The notes beneath the pieces are model-generated. The model saw only the letters and a list, made by a program, of their open reading frames with translations. It ran no database searches and was not told where the DNA came from. Made by a program: the position numbers and the translations under genes. 64,000 nucleotides of DNA, taken from IMG/VR virus record IMGVR_UViG_3300017605_000635, positions 1 to 64,000 of that record. The stretch is one strand, 5' to 3'. Below, piece by piece: positions 48,729 to 57,124 of the stretch (positions are counted from its first letter, which is position 1; each line of letters starts with the position of its first letter). This stretch comes from a virus.

Positions 48729-48938
48729 CTACATTTCCGGTCCACCCTTCGGCAACACCTCCATCTTCTTGGGTTCGGGCTCCTCGGTCTTCACCCAGTG
48801 GATCACCGTCACGTCGTAGAACGTTCGTGCCTTCTCCTTTGCATGGGCCTGATCGCGGCACCCTGCGAAGTTCGTGGTCACCTCTCGCAGAGAACCGTCT
48901 CCGTTGCGGAGCGTCATCTTGACTCTATAGACCGGCAT
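48729..48938 (-). CDS. Hypothetical protein (69 aa)
   Basis: ATG 48938 overlaps the preceding gene by 14 nt. Alpha/beta peptide (VYRVKMTLRNGDGSLREVTT, then AHAKEKARTFYDVTVIHWV). Weak ribosome site. Function unknown. Confidence 0.55.
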   Translation of the reverse strand: MPVYRVKMTLRNGDGSLREVTTNFAGCRDQAHAKEKARTFYDVTVIHWVKTEEPEPKKMEVLPKGGPEM

Positions 48939-49224
48939 CGGTCTGCCGCCTATGCATCCGCGTATCGGGAGAGACCCGGAGGTGATACTGCTGTTCGGTC
49001 TCGGTGCGACGGTCCTTCGAAGGAATGAACGCGGGTTCCTCCTCGGACGACTCGGTGTGAATGTGGAACCGGAGCCCGGTCAGCCGTTCGAGGAACTGCT
49101 CGGTGACGATGATTACTTCGGCTTCCTCCCTCGAAATGGGGTTGGGCTCCTTGTCGAGTCCGACAATGTGCGCGAGAGTCTTCGCACCGCTCTTGACGGT
49201 GAGCGTGAATCGGGTCTTCGTCAT
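48925..49224 (-). CDS. Hypothetical protein (99 aa)
   Basis: ATG 49224 with GGAGG upstream. Beta start (RFTLTVKSGAKTLAHIVGL), then acidic and basic segments with predicted disorder. No motif recognised. Confidence 0.6.
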   Translation of the reverse strand: MTKTRFTLTVKSGAKTLAHIVGLDKEPNPISREEAEVIIVTEQFLERLTGLRFHIHTESSEEEPAFIPSKDRRTETEQQYHLRVSPDTRMHRRQTDAGL

Positions 49225-49772
49225 TCTTCGTCCTCCGTGATATCGTCCTCGTTGCCCTTCTCCCCCGGGGTGAAGACCGGTTTGACGAGAGCCCAAACCT
49301 TCGTTCCGGCCGGGAGGTCTTCGCCTTCCAGCAGCAACTCCTTTCCGGTGACGTTCAACTTCTGCCACCCCAACGACATCGACCGTTCGAACCCGTTCTC
49401 CAGCGCCCAGAGCCGGTTCTCTTCCGCGTTGATGACGCTGAAATACGGCTCCTCCTGGATTCGCACGCCGTCACCGTTCACGAGTTCAATCGAGGTCGTG
49501 CCCTCGACCTCCCGCATCTGTACGTCCATCAACTGCGTGACCGCGTCGAGGCGGAGTTGAATCTCCTTGAGCTCACGCTTCTTGCGGTTCTTCTCCCTCC
49601 GCAGCGCGATGTAGGCCTGCGAGAGCGCAACGGCGGAGCGGATGTACCCGGGCTCCGATTGGATGCGCTTCTTGAGTTCGTTGACCTTGTCCGCCTTCTT
49701 TGCCGCCTCGGCTCCGTAGAACTTCGGGAGGAGAGGGGTGAGGTGGGCGTATTTGCCTGGCTTCTTCGCCAT
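49221..49772 (-). CDS. Coiled-coil protein with C-terminal beta domain (183 aa)
   Basis: ATG 49772 overlaps the upstream stop (TGATG). Residues about 20-105 are basic coiled coil (LKKRIQSEPGYIRSAVALSQ, REKNRKKRELKEIQLRLDA), followed by a small beta domain (GKELLLEGEDLPAGTKVWALV) and an acidic tail. Looks like a nucleic-acid-binding accessory next to the helicase gene; not recognised. Confidence 0.6.
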   Translation of the reverse strand: MAKKPGKYAHLTPLLPKFYGAEAAKKADKVNELKKRIQSEPGYIRSAVALSQAYIALRREKNRKKRELKEIQLRLDAVTQLMDVQMREVEGTTSIELVNGDGVRIQEEPYFSVINAEENRLWALENGFERSMSLGWQKLNVTGKELLLEGEDLPAGTKVWALVKPVFTPGEKGNEDDITEDEE

Positions 49773-49963
49773 CAGAGAGCCATCCTCAAATCCCGCAACT
49801 GGGACTCGTATTCTCGTGCCTTCTCCGTATGCCTGGCTTCTGCTTCCCGGTCTCCGGCCTGACGGGCATCTCCCGCTGCATCCCACTCCTGATCGGCCTT
49901 GCGGCGGAGTCGTTGCCCCTCGGGTCCCAAGCCATCGGCGGAGCGGTCTCGTAAACGTCCCAT
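49772..49963 (-). CDS. Small helical charged protein (63 aa)
   Basis: ATG 49963 after AAAGGACGAACGGACC. Very charged, helical (RRKADQEWDAAGDARQAGDR). Adjacent to the hairpin at 49984. Function unknown. Confidence 0.5.
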   Translation of the reverse strand: MGRLRDRSADGLGPEGQRLRRKADQEWDAAGDARQAGDREAEARHTEKAREYESQLRDLRMAL

Positions 49964-49983
49964 GGTCCGTTCGTCCTTTCATC

Positions 49984-50008
49984 GGCCGGGAGAGTATGTC
50001 TCCCGGCC
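49984..50008 (-). terminator. Perfect 10-bp hairpin after the SF1 helicase gene
   Basis: GGCCGGGAGA (49984-49993), loop GTATG, TCTCCCGGCC (49999-50008). It sits 13 nt after the leftward stop at 50022. Stable stem without a clear T run. Confidence 0.7.
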
Positions 50009-50021
50009 ACCTAGCCGTTCG

Positions 50022-51539
50022 CTACGCCTGGTAGGCGGAGCCGACCCATACAAGGGTCTTGATTGCGCGGGTGATCGCGACGTATTGAATATTGCGCTCC
50101 TCCTGGTTGTGTTCGCGGAGGGTGTTCCGGAGAACGAATACACGGTCAGCCTCAAGACCCTTCGAGCGATGCACCGAGGAGCACGTGATGACGCCCTTCT
50201 GGCCCAGCCCGTCGTCGGTGAAGAGGGCATCGATGTTCTGGCTGATTGCGTCTACGCTCTTGGCGTCTGCCGCGAGTTCGAGAAGCATTCCGGCCTGGTC
50301 CGCAATGAACTCAAGCTTGGCTTCGAGCGAAGCCTTGCGCTTGGGGTTCTCTGCGAGCATCGCCCGGGTGCGCTCCGTCTCTCGGGATTCCCACGTGCCC
50401 ACGCGCTGCAGGAAGACGGGAACCGAGGACTTGGCGGCACCGGTCGCAAGCTTCCGGACGAGACCCTTCAGTCCGGAGCCGATGTCCCGGCCGGCAATCC
50501 GCGCACGCTTCCCGCTTCGCAGGAGCGACATCGCAACGGAGACGAGGGGAGCGTTGGCCCGGGAGAGGATGAAGTCTCCGAGGGCTGCGGAGGCGGTCAG
50601 CTTGTCGGCGGGAATCGCCTCGATGGAACCAGGGTTGTTCTGTGGTGCCGCCTCGAAGGAGGGAACGAACTGCTGCGCAAGTTCGACGATAGCCTTGCCG
50701 CAGCGGTAGGTGACCGTGAGCCCGAGTTCGGTGGCGTGCAGTTCGTTCTTGAGACGGTCGAGGCTGTTGGAGTCCGCTCCTCGGAAAGCGTAGATGGCCT
50801 GGTGGTTGTCGCCCACGACTCCGATTCTTCCTCGGCAAATCCCCTGCGCGATTTCGAGTTGCGCAACCGTCATGTCCTGCGCTTCGTCGACGACCACGAG
50901 GTCATACTGCTTCGTGAGCCAGCCGTTTCGAACCGGGAGGAAGATCATGTCGGAACCGTCGATGGCCATCGGACGAACCGTGGCGGCCAGGTCCATCGCG
51001 GCTACCGCCTTCGAGGTGACGTAGTGGATGTCGAAGTTCGAACCGGTCCAGGAGTCGTCGGGCACGCACTCGAACTGGATGGCGAGGTCTTCGAGTTCTT
51101 CCGGCCGGGTGGCGTGCGGGGTGATCTCTCGACCCTTGGTGTGGAGCTTCGAAACGAGCCGCTTGATCGCATCCGGAGCGGTGACGCCGCAAACCTTCTC
51201 TGCGAGTGCGTCTGCCCGGGCTCCGGAGAAGTCCACGCCGACCTTCTCCCAGAACCGCTTCACCGCTGCGAGTCCGAGAGCGTGCAGGGTCTTGACTTCG
51301 ACGTTGAAGCCGACGAAACGGGTGACGAGTTCTTCGGCAATCCGCTTATTGAAGGCGCACACGACGACACGCTTGCCGGGGTTGACGGCGCACCACCGCT
51401 TGACCGCCTCGACGATGGTCGTGGTCTTCCCGGTTCCCGCGAGGGCTCGAACGACCAGGTGGCCGTCTGCGTTGACGAAGAAATCGAAGATTCCGAGTTG
51501 CTGCGAGGACCAGTTCCGAGCGGTTTCGAGGGTCTGCAT
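50022..51539 (-). CDS. UvrD/Rep-like superfamily 1 DNA helicase
   Basis: 505 aa. Walker A ALAGTGKTTT at residues about 32-41, motif Ia CAFNKRIAEE, Walker B VVVDEAQD at 215-222, motif III GDNHQAIYAFRGA, motif V/VI CSSVHRSKGLEADRVF and YVAITRAIKTLVWVG. It unwinds DNA in replication or repair. The ribosome site GGAAGGA is within the leader shared with the 43681 gene. No nuclease domain is attached, and length is shorter than UvrD. Confidence 0.9.
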   Translation of the reverse strand: MQTLETARNWSSQQLGIFDFFVNADGHLVVRALAGTGKTTTIVEAVKRWCAVNPGKRVVVCAFNKRIAEELVTRFVGFNVEVKTLHALGLAAVKRFWEKVGVDFSGARADALAEKVCGVTAPDAIKRLVSKLHTKGREITPHATRPEELEDLAIQFECVPDDSWTGSNFDIHYVTSKAVAAMDLAATVRPMAIDGSDMIFLPVRNGWLTKQYDLVVVDEAQDMTVAQLEIAQGICRGRIGVVGDNHQAIYAFRGADSNSLDRLKNELHATELGLTVTYRCGKAIVELAQQFVPSFEAAPQNNPGSIEAIPADKLTASAALGDFILSRANAPLVSVAMSLLRSGKRARIAGRDIGSGLKGLVRKLATGAAKSSVPVFLQRVGTWESRETERTRAMLAENPKRKASLEAKLEFIADQAGMLLELAADAKSVDAISQNIDALFTDDGLGQKGVITCSSVHRSKGLEADRVFVLRNTLREHNQEERNIQYVAITRAIKTLVWVGSAYQA

Positions 51540-51664
51540 TTTCGTTCGTCCTTCCGTCGTGGCGGCCAGTATTGGCGACCAACGAGTAGAGTCTAGACCG
51601 ATTTAATCCTCGGCGTCTACCATTATTTTCATCCACCCTAAGTTCTTCGTTTCGTGGGGGTTAG
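51540..51664 (-). promoter_or_regulatory. Intergenic leader with GTCTAGAC palindrome and shared 5' element
   Basis: The 125-bp region holds GATTTAATC followed by GTCTAGAC (51591-51598), read leftward as a possible TAGACT -10. Positions 51542-51577 resemble 43683-43719: 16 identical bases covering the ribosome site and 15 of 16 bases of GCGGCC(A/G)GTATTGGCG. Probably the promoter and common leader of the helicase gene. Confidence 0.45.
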
Positions 51665-53293
51665 CTACTCCTCCTGCAACGCTCGAATCCACGCCGATGA
51701 CGTCAGGTCTGCGAGGTTCCGCTTTCCTTGGCGCGCCTTGAAGACGACGTGGTCAATCGTCTTCTGGCCCTTTGGCCCGGTCGCAAGCAGATGGTAGTAC
51801 GACACCGCCTCGACCTGCCCAGGCCGATGCACGCGGTCTTGCGACTGCAGATCATCCTTCAAGTTGTAGTCCTCGGAGAGGTTGAAGACCGTATGCGCGG
51901 CCGTGAGGTTGAGCCCCATGGAGCCGGTCTTCTTGATCCCCACGACCACTGCCGGTCGATCACGTGGAGCCGTCCTCGGGTCGAGGAGCCGTAGCGTGCG
52001 ATCACGCTCCGCCTTTTTCTGCCCTCCTCGAAGCTCCGCCACTTCCATCCCCGCGTATCGCTCCCGCAGCGCCGCAACCGTTCGCTCGACCTCCGGAACG
52101 AACCGAGACCAGACGAGGAGCTTGAGTGTCGGGTCTTTATAGAGGGTCAGGTCCATCCACTGGAGGAAGAAATCGAGCTTTTCACGGCTGATCTCCTGAA
52201 CCGGAGCCGTTGCACTCCGCGCCACGGTGCTCAACGTGGGCGTGGGGTCTTCGTCCTCGATGTCAAAGATCATCCAATCGGGAATCGTCTCTGCCTTGAT
52301 GTTCGAGAGGTCTTGCTGCATCTCGATGCCCGGAGCTTCGAGCCCTCCGAGGAACCCGGAGGTGATCTGCGCGAGGCGCATGACCTTCGTGATTGCTTGT
52401 TGCGCAACCGAGATGGTCGACTCTGAGAGCCACGCCACGAGTTCGTCTCGCATCTCTCGATACAGCTTCCACGTCGAGGCATCCATCGGAACGGTAAAGA
52501 TGACGGGCGGAAGCTTCTCCGGGAGGTCGAGACATTCGGCCTTGAGTCGACGAATGACGTAGGGTGCGAGCCGTTGTTGAAGGTCGTCGAGGTTGACCCA
52601 ACCGACGATTTGCCGATTCTCGAAGCCTCCGAGAATCGCGTATTTGGATTTGAACTGTGTGTACGTCGGGAGCCCGATGATCCGAGGGTCGAGGAGGAGC
52701 CCTTGGGCAAAGAGGTCTCCGGGGTTGTTCGGCACCGGCGTGCCGTTCAGGAGCCACGACCAACCGCATCGCTTCCGGAGTTCTCGGCACGCTCTAAACT
52801 GCTGGCTCTGCGAGTTCTTGACGAGGCTCGACTCATCGAGGATGATGACCGTTTTTGGGCCGCAGAAGTTGAACAGCTGCTTGTAGACGGTTCTGTCTCG
52901 GATGTATTCGTAGTTCGTAATGACCCACTTGAGCGATTGCTTTGTCTTCCCCTCGAAGAACCACTGGTTAGGTCTCGACCGGAACTCCGTGATCACTGAT
53001 CCAAAGCCATCCCACAAGTGCTTTCGAAGTTCTCCAAGCTCCGACTCGAACCAGACTGGGCGCACTCCATTCGGGCAGACGACCAATGCTCGATCAACCA
53101 TCCCCTCGTAGGCGAGGACTTGCGCCGCATCGATCACCTGTTTCGTCTTCGCCACGCCCATCTCATCGAAGAGACCGAAGCACCGAGGGAAGATACGCCC
53201 TCGGGCGGGGTCAATCTCCTTGATCAACTCCTCGACGCCAACCACTTGGTGGGCGTAGGGCGGGAGCCGAGTGTATTGGCGGAAGTCGATCAT
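51665..53293 (-). CDS. SNF2/DEAD-like superfamily 2 helicase
   Basis: 542 aa. Motif I is LFDEMGVAKTKQ (43-52), with Ala where most SNF2 proteins have Gly (GLGKT). Motif II VIILDESS (149-156) uses DESS instead of DEAH; motif III WLLNGTPVPN; motif V/VI GSMGLNLTAAHTVF and QSQDRVHRPGQ (ending about 493). It would remodel or unwind DNA during phage replication. ATG 53293 overlaps the exonuclease stop (ATGA). Confidence 0.88.
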   Translation of the reverse strand: MIDFRQYTRLPPYAHQVVGVEELIKEIDPARGRIFPRCFGLFDEMGVAKTKQVIDAAQVLAYEGMVDRALVVCPNGVRPVWFESELGELRKHLWDGFGSVITEFRSRPNQWFFEGKTKQSLKWVITNYEYIRDRTVYKQLFNFCGPKTVIILDESSLVKNSQSQQFRACRELRKRCGWSWLLNGTPVPNNPGDLFAQGLLLDPRIIGLPTYTQFKSKYAILGGFENRQIVGWVNLDDLQQRLAPYVIRRLKAECLDLPEKLPPVIFTVPMDASTWKLYREMRDELVAWLSESTISVAQQAITKVMRLAQITSGFLGGLEAPGIEMQQDLSNIKAETIPDWMIFDIEDEDPTPTLSTVARSATAPVQEISREKLDFFLQWMDLTLYKDPTLKLLVWSRFVPEVERTVAALRERYAGMEVAELRGGQKKAERDRTLRLLDPRTAPRDRPAVVVGIKKTGSMGLNLTAAHTVFNLSEDYNLKDDLQSQDRVHRPGQVEAVSYYHLLATGPKGQKTIDHVVFKARQGKRNLADLTSSAWIRALQEE

Positions 53294-54081
53294 CGGGTGG
53301 GATACTTTCCCTTGAGCGCATTCGCACAGATGACCTTTACGTCATCGGCAAAATCGTTCTTGATTATCCATTCGAGATACCCTGTCTCAACCATCCGGAG
53401 CGGTTTCCCTCGGTGTTTCCCTCCAAAGTTGACGACCACTTCTCCGTTGGCCCAGATGAACTTCCCGCCCTTGTCGACGGCTCCGGCCGGAGTGGGGAAG
53501 CAGAACGCGGCAAGCTCCGGGATGGTCCGAGGAACGTGGTCCCAGCCCTCGACCTGGGCGGCCAGAACCTTCTCCGTAGCGGCCACGTCTGCCCCCGCGT
53601 CATGGGCGTCCTCGAAGCCTCCCGGGTCGACGAACTCTTTGTATGCAGCTTGCAGGTTCCGAGGGAAGAGAATCTGAAAGAGGCGAAGCGCATCGACCAC
53701 GTGGCTTTCGTTCTTCTCCCAGTCCCATTCGACGTGCGCTCGACGCATCTCCGCCCGGAGCACCTTGAGGTCGTAGGTGACGTTGAACCCAGCCCAATCG
53801 ACCTTCACGAGGGTCTTCACGAGGACGGGCGCCATCTCATTGAACTTGTGCGGCTTTTCGAGGCCAATCCGTTCGTTAACGGCGGCATGGTCCTTCGTCG
53901 CCTCGGCGGGAACCTCGATGGTCGGGTCCACGAGCGAGACCCATCTGACCGGGTCTTTGTCGGGATAGTGCTTAGTGATTGCTATCTGCCAGATGCGGGC
54001 TGTCGCTGGGTCGAGACCGGTGGTTTCAAGATCAAGCACCGCCAACGGCCGTTCCAGCTTCAACACGCGGGCAAGATTCAC
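53290..54081 (-). CDS. DnaQ-like DEDDh 3'-5' exonuclease
   Basis: 263 aa from GTG 54081. Exo I VLDLETTGLDP (Asp17, Glu19), Exo II FNVTYDLKVL (Asp104), Exo III AHDAGADVAAT (His160, Asp165): complete acidic set. A proofreading or nucleic-acid-trimming enzyme. The C-terminal 70 residues carry extra beta structure that may add specificity. Coupled to the SF2 helicase and the cold-shock gene. Confidence 0.88.
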   Translation of the reverse strand: MNLARVLKLERPLAVLDLETTGLDPATARIWQIAITKHYPDKDPVRWVSLVDPTIEVPAEATKDHAAVNERIGLEKPHKFNEMAPVLVKTLVKVDWAGFNVTYDLKVLRAEMRRAHVEWDWEKNESHVVDALRLFQILFPRNLQAAYKEFVDPGGFEDAHDAGADVAATEKVLAAQVEGWDHVPRTIPELAAFCFPTPAGAVDKGGKFIWANGEVVVNFGGKHRGKPLRMVETGYLEWIIKNDFADDVKVICANALKGKYPTR

Positions 54082-54293
54082 TTCCTCACCCTCAACACTT
54101 CGACCTCGGAGGCACGGAGCCCGTTCTCATGGATGATCGGCGTGAACTGGACGGGCTCTCCCTCCTGGAGTTGCTCGAACAAGGTCTGGTCTCCGAGGAA
54201 CCCGGAGATGTGGAAGAATCGGGAGTGCCCGTCTTCATCGAGGATGAACCCAAACCCTTTTGTAGCATGGACGCGGATGATCGAGCCTTTCAT
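54078..54293 (-). CDS. Cold-shock-domain protein
   Basis: 71 aa from ATG 54293 (GAGGG upstream). MKGSIIRVHATKGFGFILDEDG has the RNP1-like KGFGFI and RFFHIS the RNP2-like motif: an OB-fold RNA/ssDNA-binding chaperone. GTGA overlap to the exonuclease. Presumably modulates RNA structure or antitermination. Confidence 0.85.
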   Translation of the reverse strand: MKGSIIRVHATKGFGFILDEDGHSRFFHISGFLGDQTLFEQLQEGEPVQFTPIIHENGLRASEVEVLRVRK

Positions 54294-54799
54294 GATTGCC
54301 CTCGGGAGTCGATTTCGGATTGGAGATACCACAACGCTTTCCGGAGGTCTTCGAGGCTATCGGCTCCCGGCTTTCGGCCGGCACGACAGATGTACTTCGT
54401 GGCGTTGCCGAGGCGGTAATTGAGCTTCCACGCGTCGACCACCTTGATGTGTTCGTAGAGGTCAGCGGCTCCGCCGTAGTGGGCTGGGTGGTTGACGCGT
54501 TCCTCCTCGACCGGAGAGAGGTCTTGGATTTGGTCCTCGGGAATCTGAGTCACCGGAGTTCGATGGAGGAGCCCGACTCCATCCTGGTAGCCCATCCGCC
54601 CTTCACCGTGTATCGGGCAATCCGTCGAGGGAGATTTGCCCGCCAGGCAAATACAGTTGGGGTGACGCTTCTTCGGTCGAGGCACGCCGTGGATGGGGCA
54701 CTGCGGGTCGACCTCCAAGCTATCCTCAATCGCTCCGGGCGGACAGATACACTTGGGCCCCATCTTCTCCTCAGGCACGTAATGATTCTCCTCGCTCAT
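54290..54799 (-). CDS. DUF3310 protein with N-terminal Cys repeats (169 aa)
   Basis: ATG 54799 with GGAGG upstream. The C-terminal 75 residues match DUF3310 (VNHPAHYGG, WKLNYRLGNATKYICRAG, EDLRKALWYLQSEI), a phage family of uncertain nucleotide or DNA-linked function. The N-terminal 80 residues contain repeated CICPPG/CPIHG units, a likely metal-binding extension. ATGA-coupled to both neighbours, including the thymidylate synthase homologue. Confidence 0.75.
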   Translation of the reverse strand: MSEENHYVPEEKMGPKCICPPGAIEDSLEVDPQCPIHGVPRPKKRHPNCICLAGKSPSTDCPIHGEGRMGYQDGVGLLHRTPVTQIPEDQIQDLSPVEEERVNHPAHYGGAADLYEHIKVVDAWKLNYRLGNATKYICRAGRKPGADSLEDLRKALWYLQSEIDSRGQS

Positions 54800-55848
54800 G
54801 ATTTCGCCTCCCACGCAGTCTTCCGTCGTTCTATCCATTCGATGCCGGCACAACACCAATCGACGTGACAGAACGGTTTAAGAACGTCGATTGCTCGATT
54901 GAACCGCTCCGGAGCCGGAGTGCCCTTGTAGACACAGTGAGCAAAGAGCATCGACCAAACGATATGCCCCCAGACTTCGTTCCAGTCCTCCTTGTTTGGG
55001 ATTTGGAGGACGAGGAGTTGAAAATCCGTGTCGGCGTCTTCGAGGATGCTCTGAATGATTTTGTCGTTCCCCTCGTGCGTATTCAATTGCATTGAGTGTG
55101 TGTAGATGGTTCCGTCTTCGTAGGGGTTGGGAATCGGCTCCGGCGTCGCATACAACGGCTCTCGAAGGAGCGGCAGCGTCCGCTCGAACACCTCGACATA
55201 CGCGTGGTAGTTGACGGAGACCTGCCGATAGACGCCCATCGGGACGCCTATCCAGTTGGCCATGTATTCAAGGAGGAACGAGAAGTGGACGGCGTTGGCG
55301 CCGTAAGCTCCCCAGATGATATCGTTCGACCGGTTAAAGACGGTCAACTCCAGCTTACCCTCGGTGTTGATCTGGAAGGTGGCTTCGAGGTTGCAAGGGA
55401 GGTCTTTGCCCTGGCGCCCGAGATCAGCCTCCACATCCCACATCTGGAGAACCTGACGACGGTCCTCGGGATTTCGCTTGAGTGCTTCGGCAATGAGCTC
55501 AAGTTGGTCGATGTCGAAATGTCTCCGCCATCGGAACCCGTAGGCTCCCCAGAGCAGACTTCCGTCGTCGGAGTAGGCCGCCATCTGCTTCGCATAGCGG
55601 AGCAACGGCACCACATCATTCCTCCCGGCCAACATCCACAACGACTCGTACAGATGGAAGAACGGGTTGGCATCTCGCTCCGGCCAGAACAGGACTCGTT
55701 CCCACGGTCGTTCGTAGACAGTACACACAGGCCACGGTGCCTGGAGGACTGGACCGTTACGGCTCTCTCGACGGATGCCGTGCTCCTTGAGGAGCCGGAG
55801 CCCGAGGGGAAGTGCCTCGTGAACATTGCGTGCCTCGATGACTTTCAT
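54796..55848 (-). CDS. Thymidylate synthase-family protein, candidate dUMP hydroxymethylase
   Basis: 350 aa from ATG 55848 (GAGGGG upstream). Catalytic Cys152 in DLPCNLEATF, RSND at 173-176, GAYGANAVHFSFL and HAYVEV: the folate-dependent pyrimidine C5 transferase fold. Normal TS has PCH; PCN and the GAYGAN variant are found in the phage branch that includes hydroxymethylases. Next to kinase and transferase genes it most likely makes 5-hydroxymethyl-dUMP for DNA hypermodification. True methyl versus hydroxymethyl transfer cannot be seen from sequence. Confidence 0.8.
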   Translation of the reverse strand: MKVIEARNVHEALPLGLRLLKEHGIRRESRNGPVLQAPWPVCTVYERPWERVLFWPERDANPFFHLYESLWMLAGRNDVVPLLRYAKQMAAYSDDGSLLWGAYGFRWRRHFDIDQLELIAEALKRNPEDRRQVLQMWDVEADLGRQGKDLPCNLEATFQINTEGKLELTVFNRSNDIIWGAYGANAVHFSFLLEYMANWIGVPMGVYRQVSVNYHAYVEVFERTLPLLREPLYATPEPIPNPYEDGTIYTHSMQLNTHEGNDKIIQSILEDADTDFQLLVLQIPNKEDWNEVWGHIVWSMLFAHCVYKGTPAPERFNRAIDVLKPFCHVDWCCAGIEWIERRKTAWEAKS

Positions 55849-55976
55849 CTTCCCCTCGCTAAGGTTTCGAGAGCCGTAGCAATCCGGAGGAGACTTGTGT
55901 TCATGACGAGGAGACCTCCGAGGAGTGCTCCTGCAATGAGTGAAAGGGATACGTTGATGAGAAAGTTTTCCTTCAT
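55845..55976 (-). CDS. Small membrane protein (43 aa) ahead of the TS-like gene
   Basis: ATG 55976 with AAAGG upstream; TGA overlaps the TS start (ATGA). MKENFLINVSLSLIAGALLGGLLVM is one hydrophobic helix with a short charged tail. Translational coupling to the TS-like enzyme suggests co-function or membrane association. Too short for recognised families. Confidence 0.55.
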   Translation of the reverse strand: MKENFLINVSLSLIAGALLGGLLVMNTSLLRIATALETLARGR

Positions 55977-55997
55977 CCTTTAATCCTTTCGTCGAAC

Positions 55998-56027
55998 CCC
56001 GAGGGAACCCCCACGTGCCCCCTCGGG
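55998..56027 (-). terminator. Hairpin after the secreted-protein gene
   Basis: CCCGAGGG (55998-56005) and 56020-56027 pair around 14 nt, 16 nt past the stop at 56043. It likely separates the secreted-protein unit from the TS operon. No T run. Confidence 0.45.
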
Positions 56028-56042
56028 TATCCGTGTTAGAGG

Positions 56043-57080
56043 TTACTGAACTGACGAGAGAAATACGTCGTACACCCGACGTTCCCGCGTGCGGTCGGCA
56101 TCGAGTCCGTTTTTGCCGGGAGCCGTTCGTGTAAGCAAAGTTCCTTGGAACCGATACCGATTGCCGTTCCCGTCTCGACGATAGCTCTCCACCCACGAGG
56201 TCAAGAGCCCGGCATAGTTCGTGAGGAACGGAGACCGCTCCGACGACTCTGCGACGCCATTGTGGTTACGGTCGTGCCACCATTCGAGCTTCGCTCCGAG
56301 TGGTTGTGTCGAGTCAATGACGGCGACAGCCACCCCGCCATTCAGAGACATATTGATCTTCTGAGCAGCATCGAATCCGTTCACGGCTCCGGCAATAGTC
56401 CAGTTCCCAAGTAGATTTCTGCCGCAGACTTGTCCCGAGGTCGGGAGGTCGTAGGTTAAGAAGGCGACATCACTGTTCACCTCCGTCCACGAGGTCATCT
56501 TCTTCGTGCCGTCACAGTTGAAGTCGAACATGACTCCGTCCTCTGGGCGCGTGAACTTCACGTTCTGGCTCCCTCCGGTATTCGCAACGATGGGACTCTG
56601 ACACTGCCAGTTGCTTGCGTAGTAATTCCATTCGTATTCGCAGTAGTTGTCGGGTGGCGGAGGGGGGCAATTTGCCTGCACGTTGATGAACGATGGACCG
56701 GGCTCAACCCAAATACCAGGATGGAACGGATCAGGCATGTATGACCCTCTTGCCCCAGCCGCAACCGCCGCTCCACAAGCCCACCATTCCGCCTGGGCCA
56801 CCGAATCTTCAAGAGTGTATTCATCGTGGTCCGTGCAGTGACTGGTTTCGCTGTCCCAGTAACTCCCGCCTGTGCACATTGCCATAGCTCCCGGGAACCA
56901 GACTTCGATTTGGGTGCCGGCACAGTCGCCCGGGCGTTGCATCGCAAATGCCCGTATGATATTTGTACTGCTTGCGTCGGCTAGTACAAACGCTCCCGGA
57001 GTACAGTTCTGCGCTTGCGCCTCTCTCGACAAACCCAACACCCCGAGGGACATGAGCATCACGATTCCTACGCTTCTCAT
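56043..57080 (-). CDS. Secreted Cys-rich protein with calcium-binding-like domain (345 aa)
   Basis: ATG 57080 with AAAGGAGGG upstream, a strong site. Signal peptide MRSVGIVMLMSLGVLGLSREAQA. Cys-rich first half (TDHDEYTLEDS, CPPPPPDNYCEYEW). The second half contains FDFNCDGTKKMTSW, VAFLTYDLPTSGQVCGRNLLGNW, WWHDRNHNGVAESSERSPFL and YRRDGNGNRYRFQG, resembling D-x-D/N-x-D-G calcium-binding modules of secreted RTX-type and related proteins. A secreted protein within a DNA-modification operon is unexpected. Could be a moron gene. Confidence 0.7.
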   Translation of the reverse strand: MRSVGIVMLMSLGVLGLSREAQAQNCTPGAFVLADASSTNIIRAFAMQRPGDCAGTQIEVWFPGAMAMCTGGSYWDSETSHCTDHDEYTLEDSVAQAEWWACGAAVAAGARGSYMPDPFHPGIWVEPGPSFINVQANCPPPPPDNYCEYEWNYYASNWQCQSPIVANTGGSQNVKFTRPEDGVMFDFNCDGTKKMTSWTEVNSDVAFLTYDLPTSGQVCGRNLLGNWTIAGAVNGFDAAQKINMSLNGGVAVAVIDSTQPLGAKLEWWHDRNHNGVAESSERSPFLTNYAGLLTSWVESYRRDGNGNRYRFQGTLLTRTAPGKNGLDADRTRERRVYDVFLSSVQ

Positions 57081-57124
57081 CTTGCTACCCTCCTTTGACG
57101 GTTGCCCTGGGTTGGTACGACGAC

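Noticed and set aside
49899-51596. Rightward 565-codon open frame
   Set aside because: Mirror of the SF1 helicase gene, which has all helicase motifs; the rightward product shows none.
54796-55848. Ordinary thymidylate synthase supplying dTMP
   Set aside because: Possible in isolation, but the PCN/GAYGAN variant and the company of kinase, radical SAM, PLP and transferase genes favour a hydroxymethylase. Kept as an alternative.
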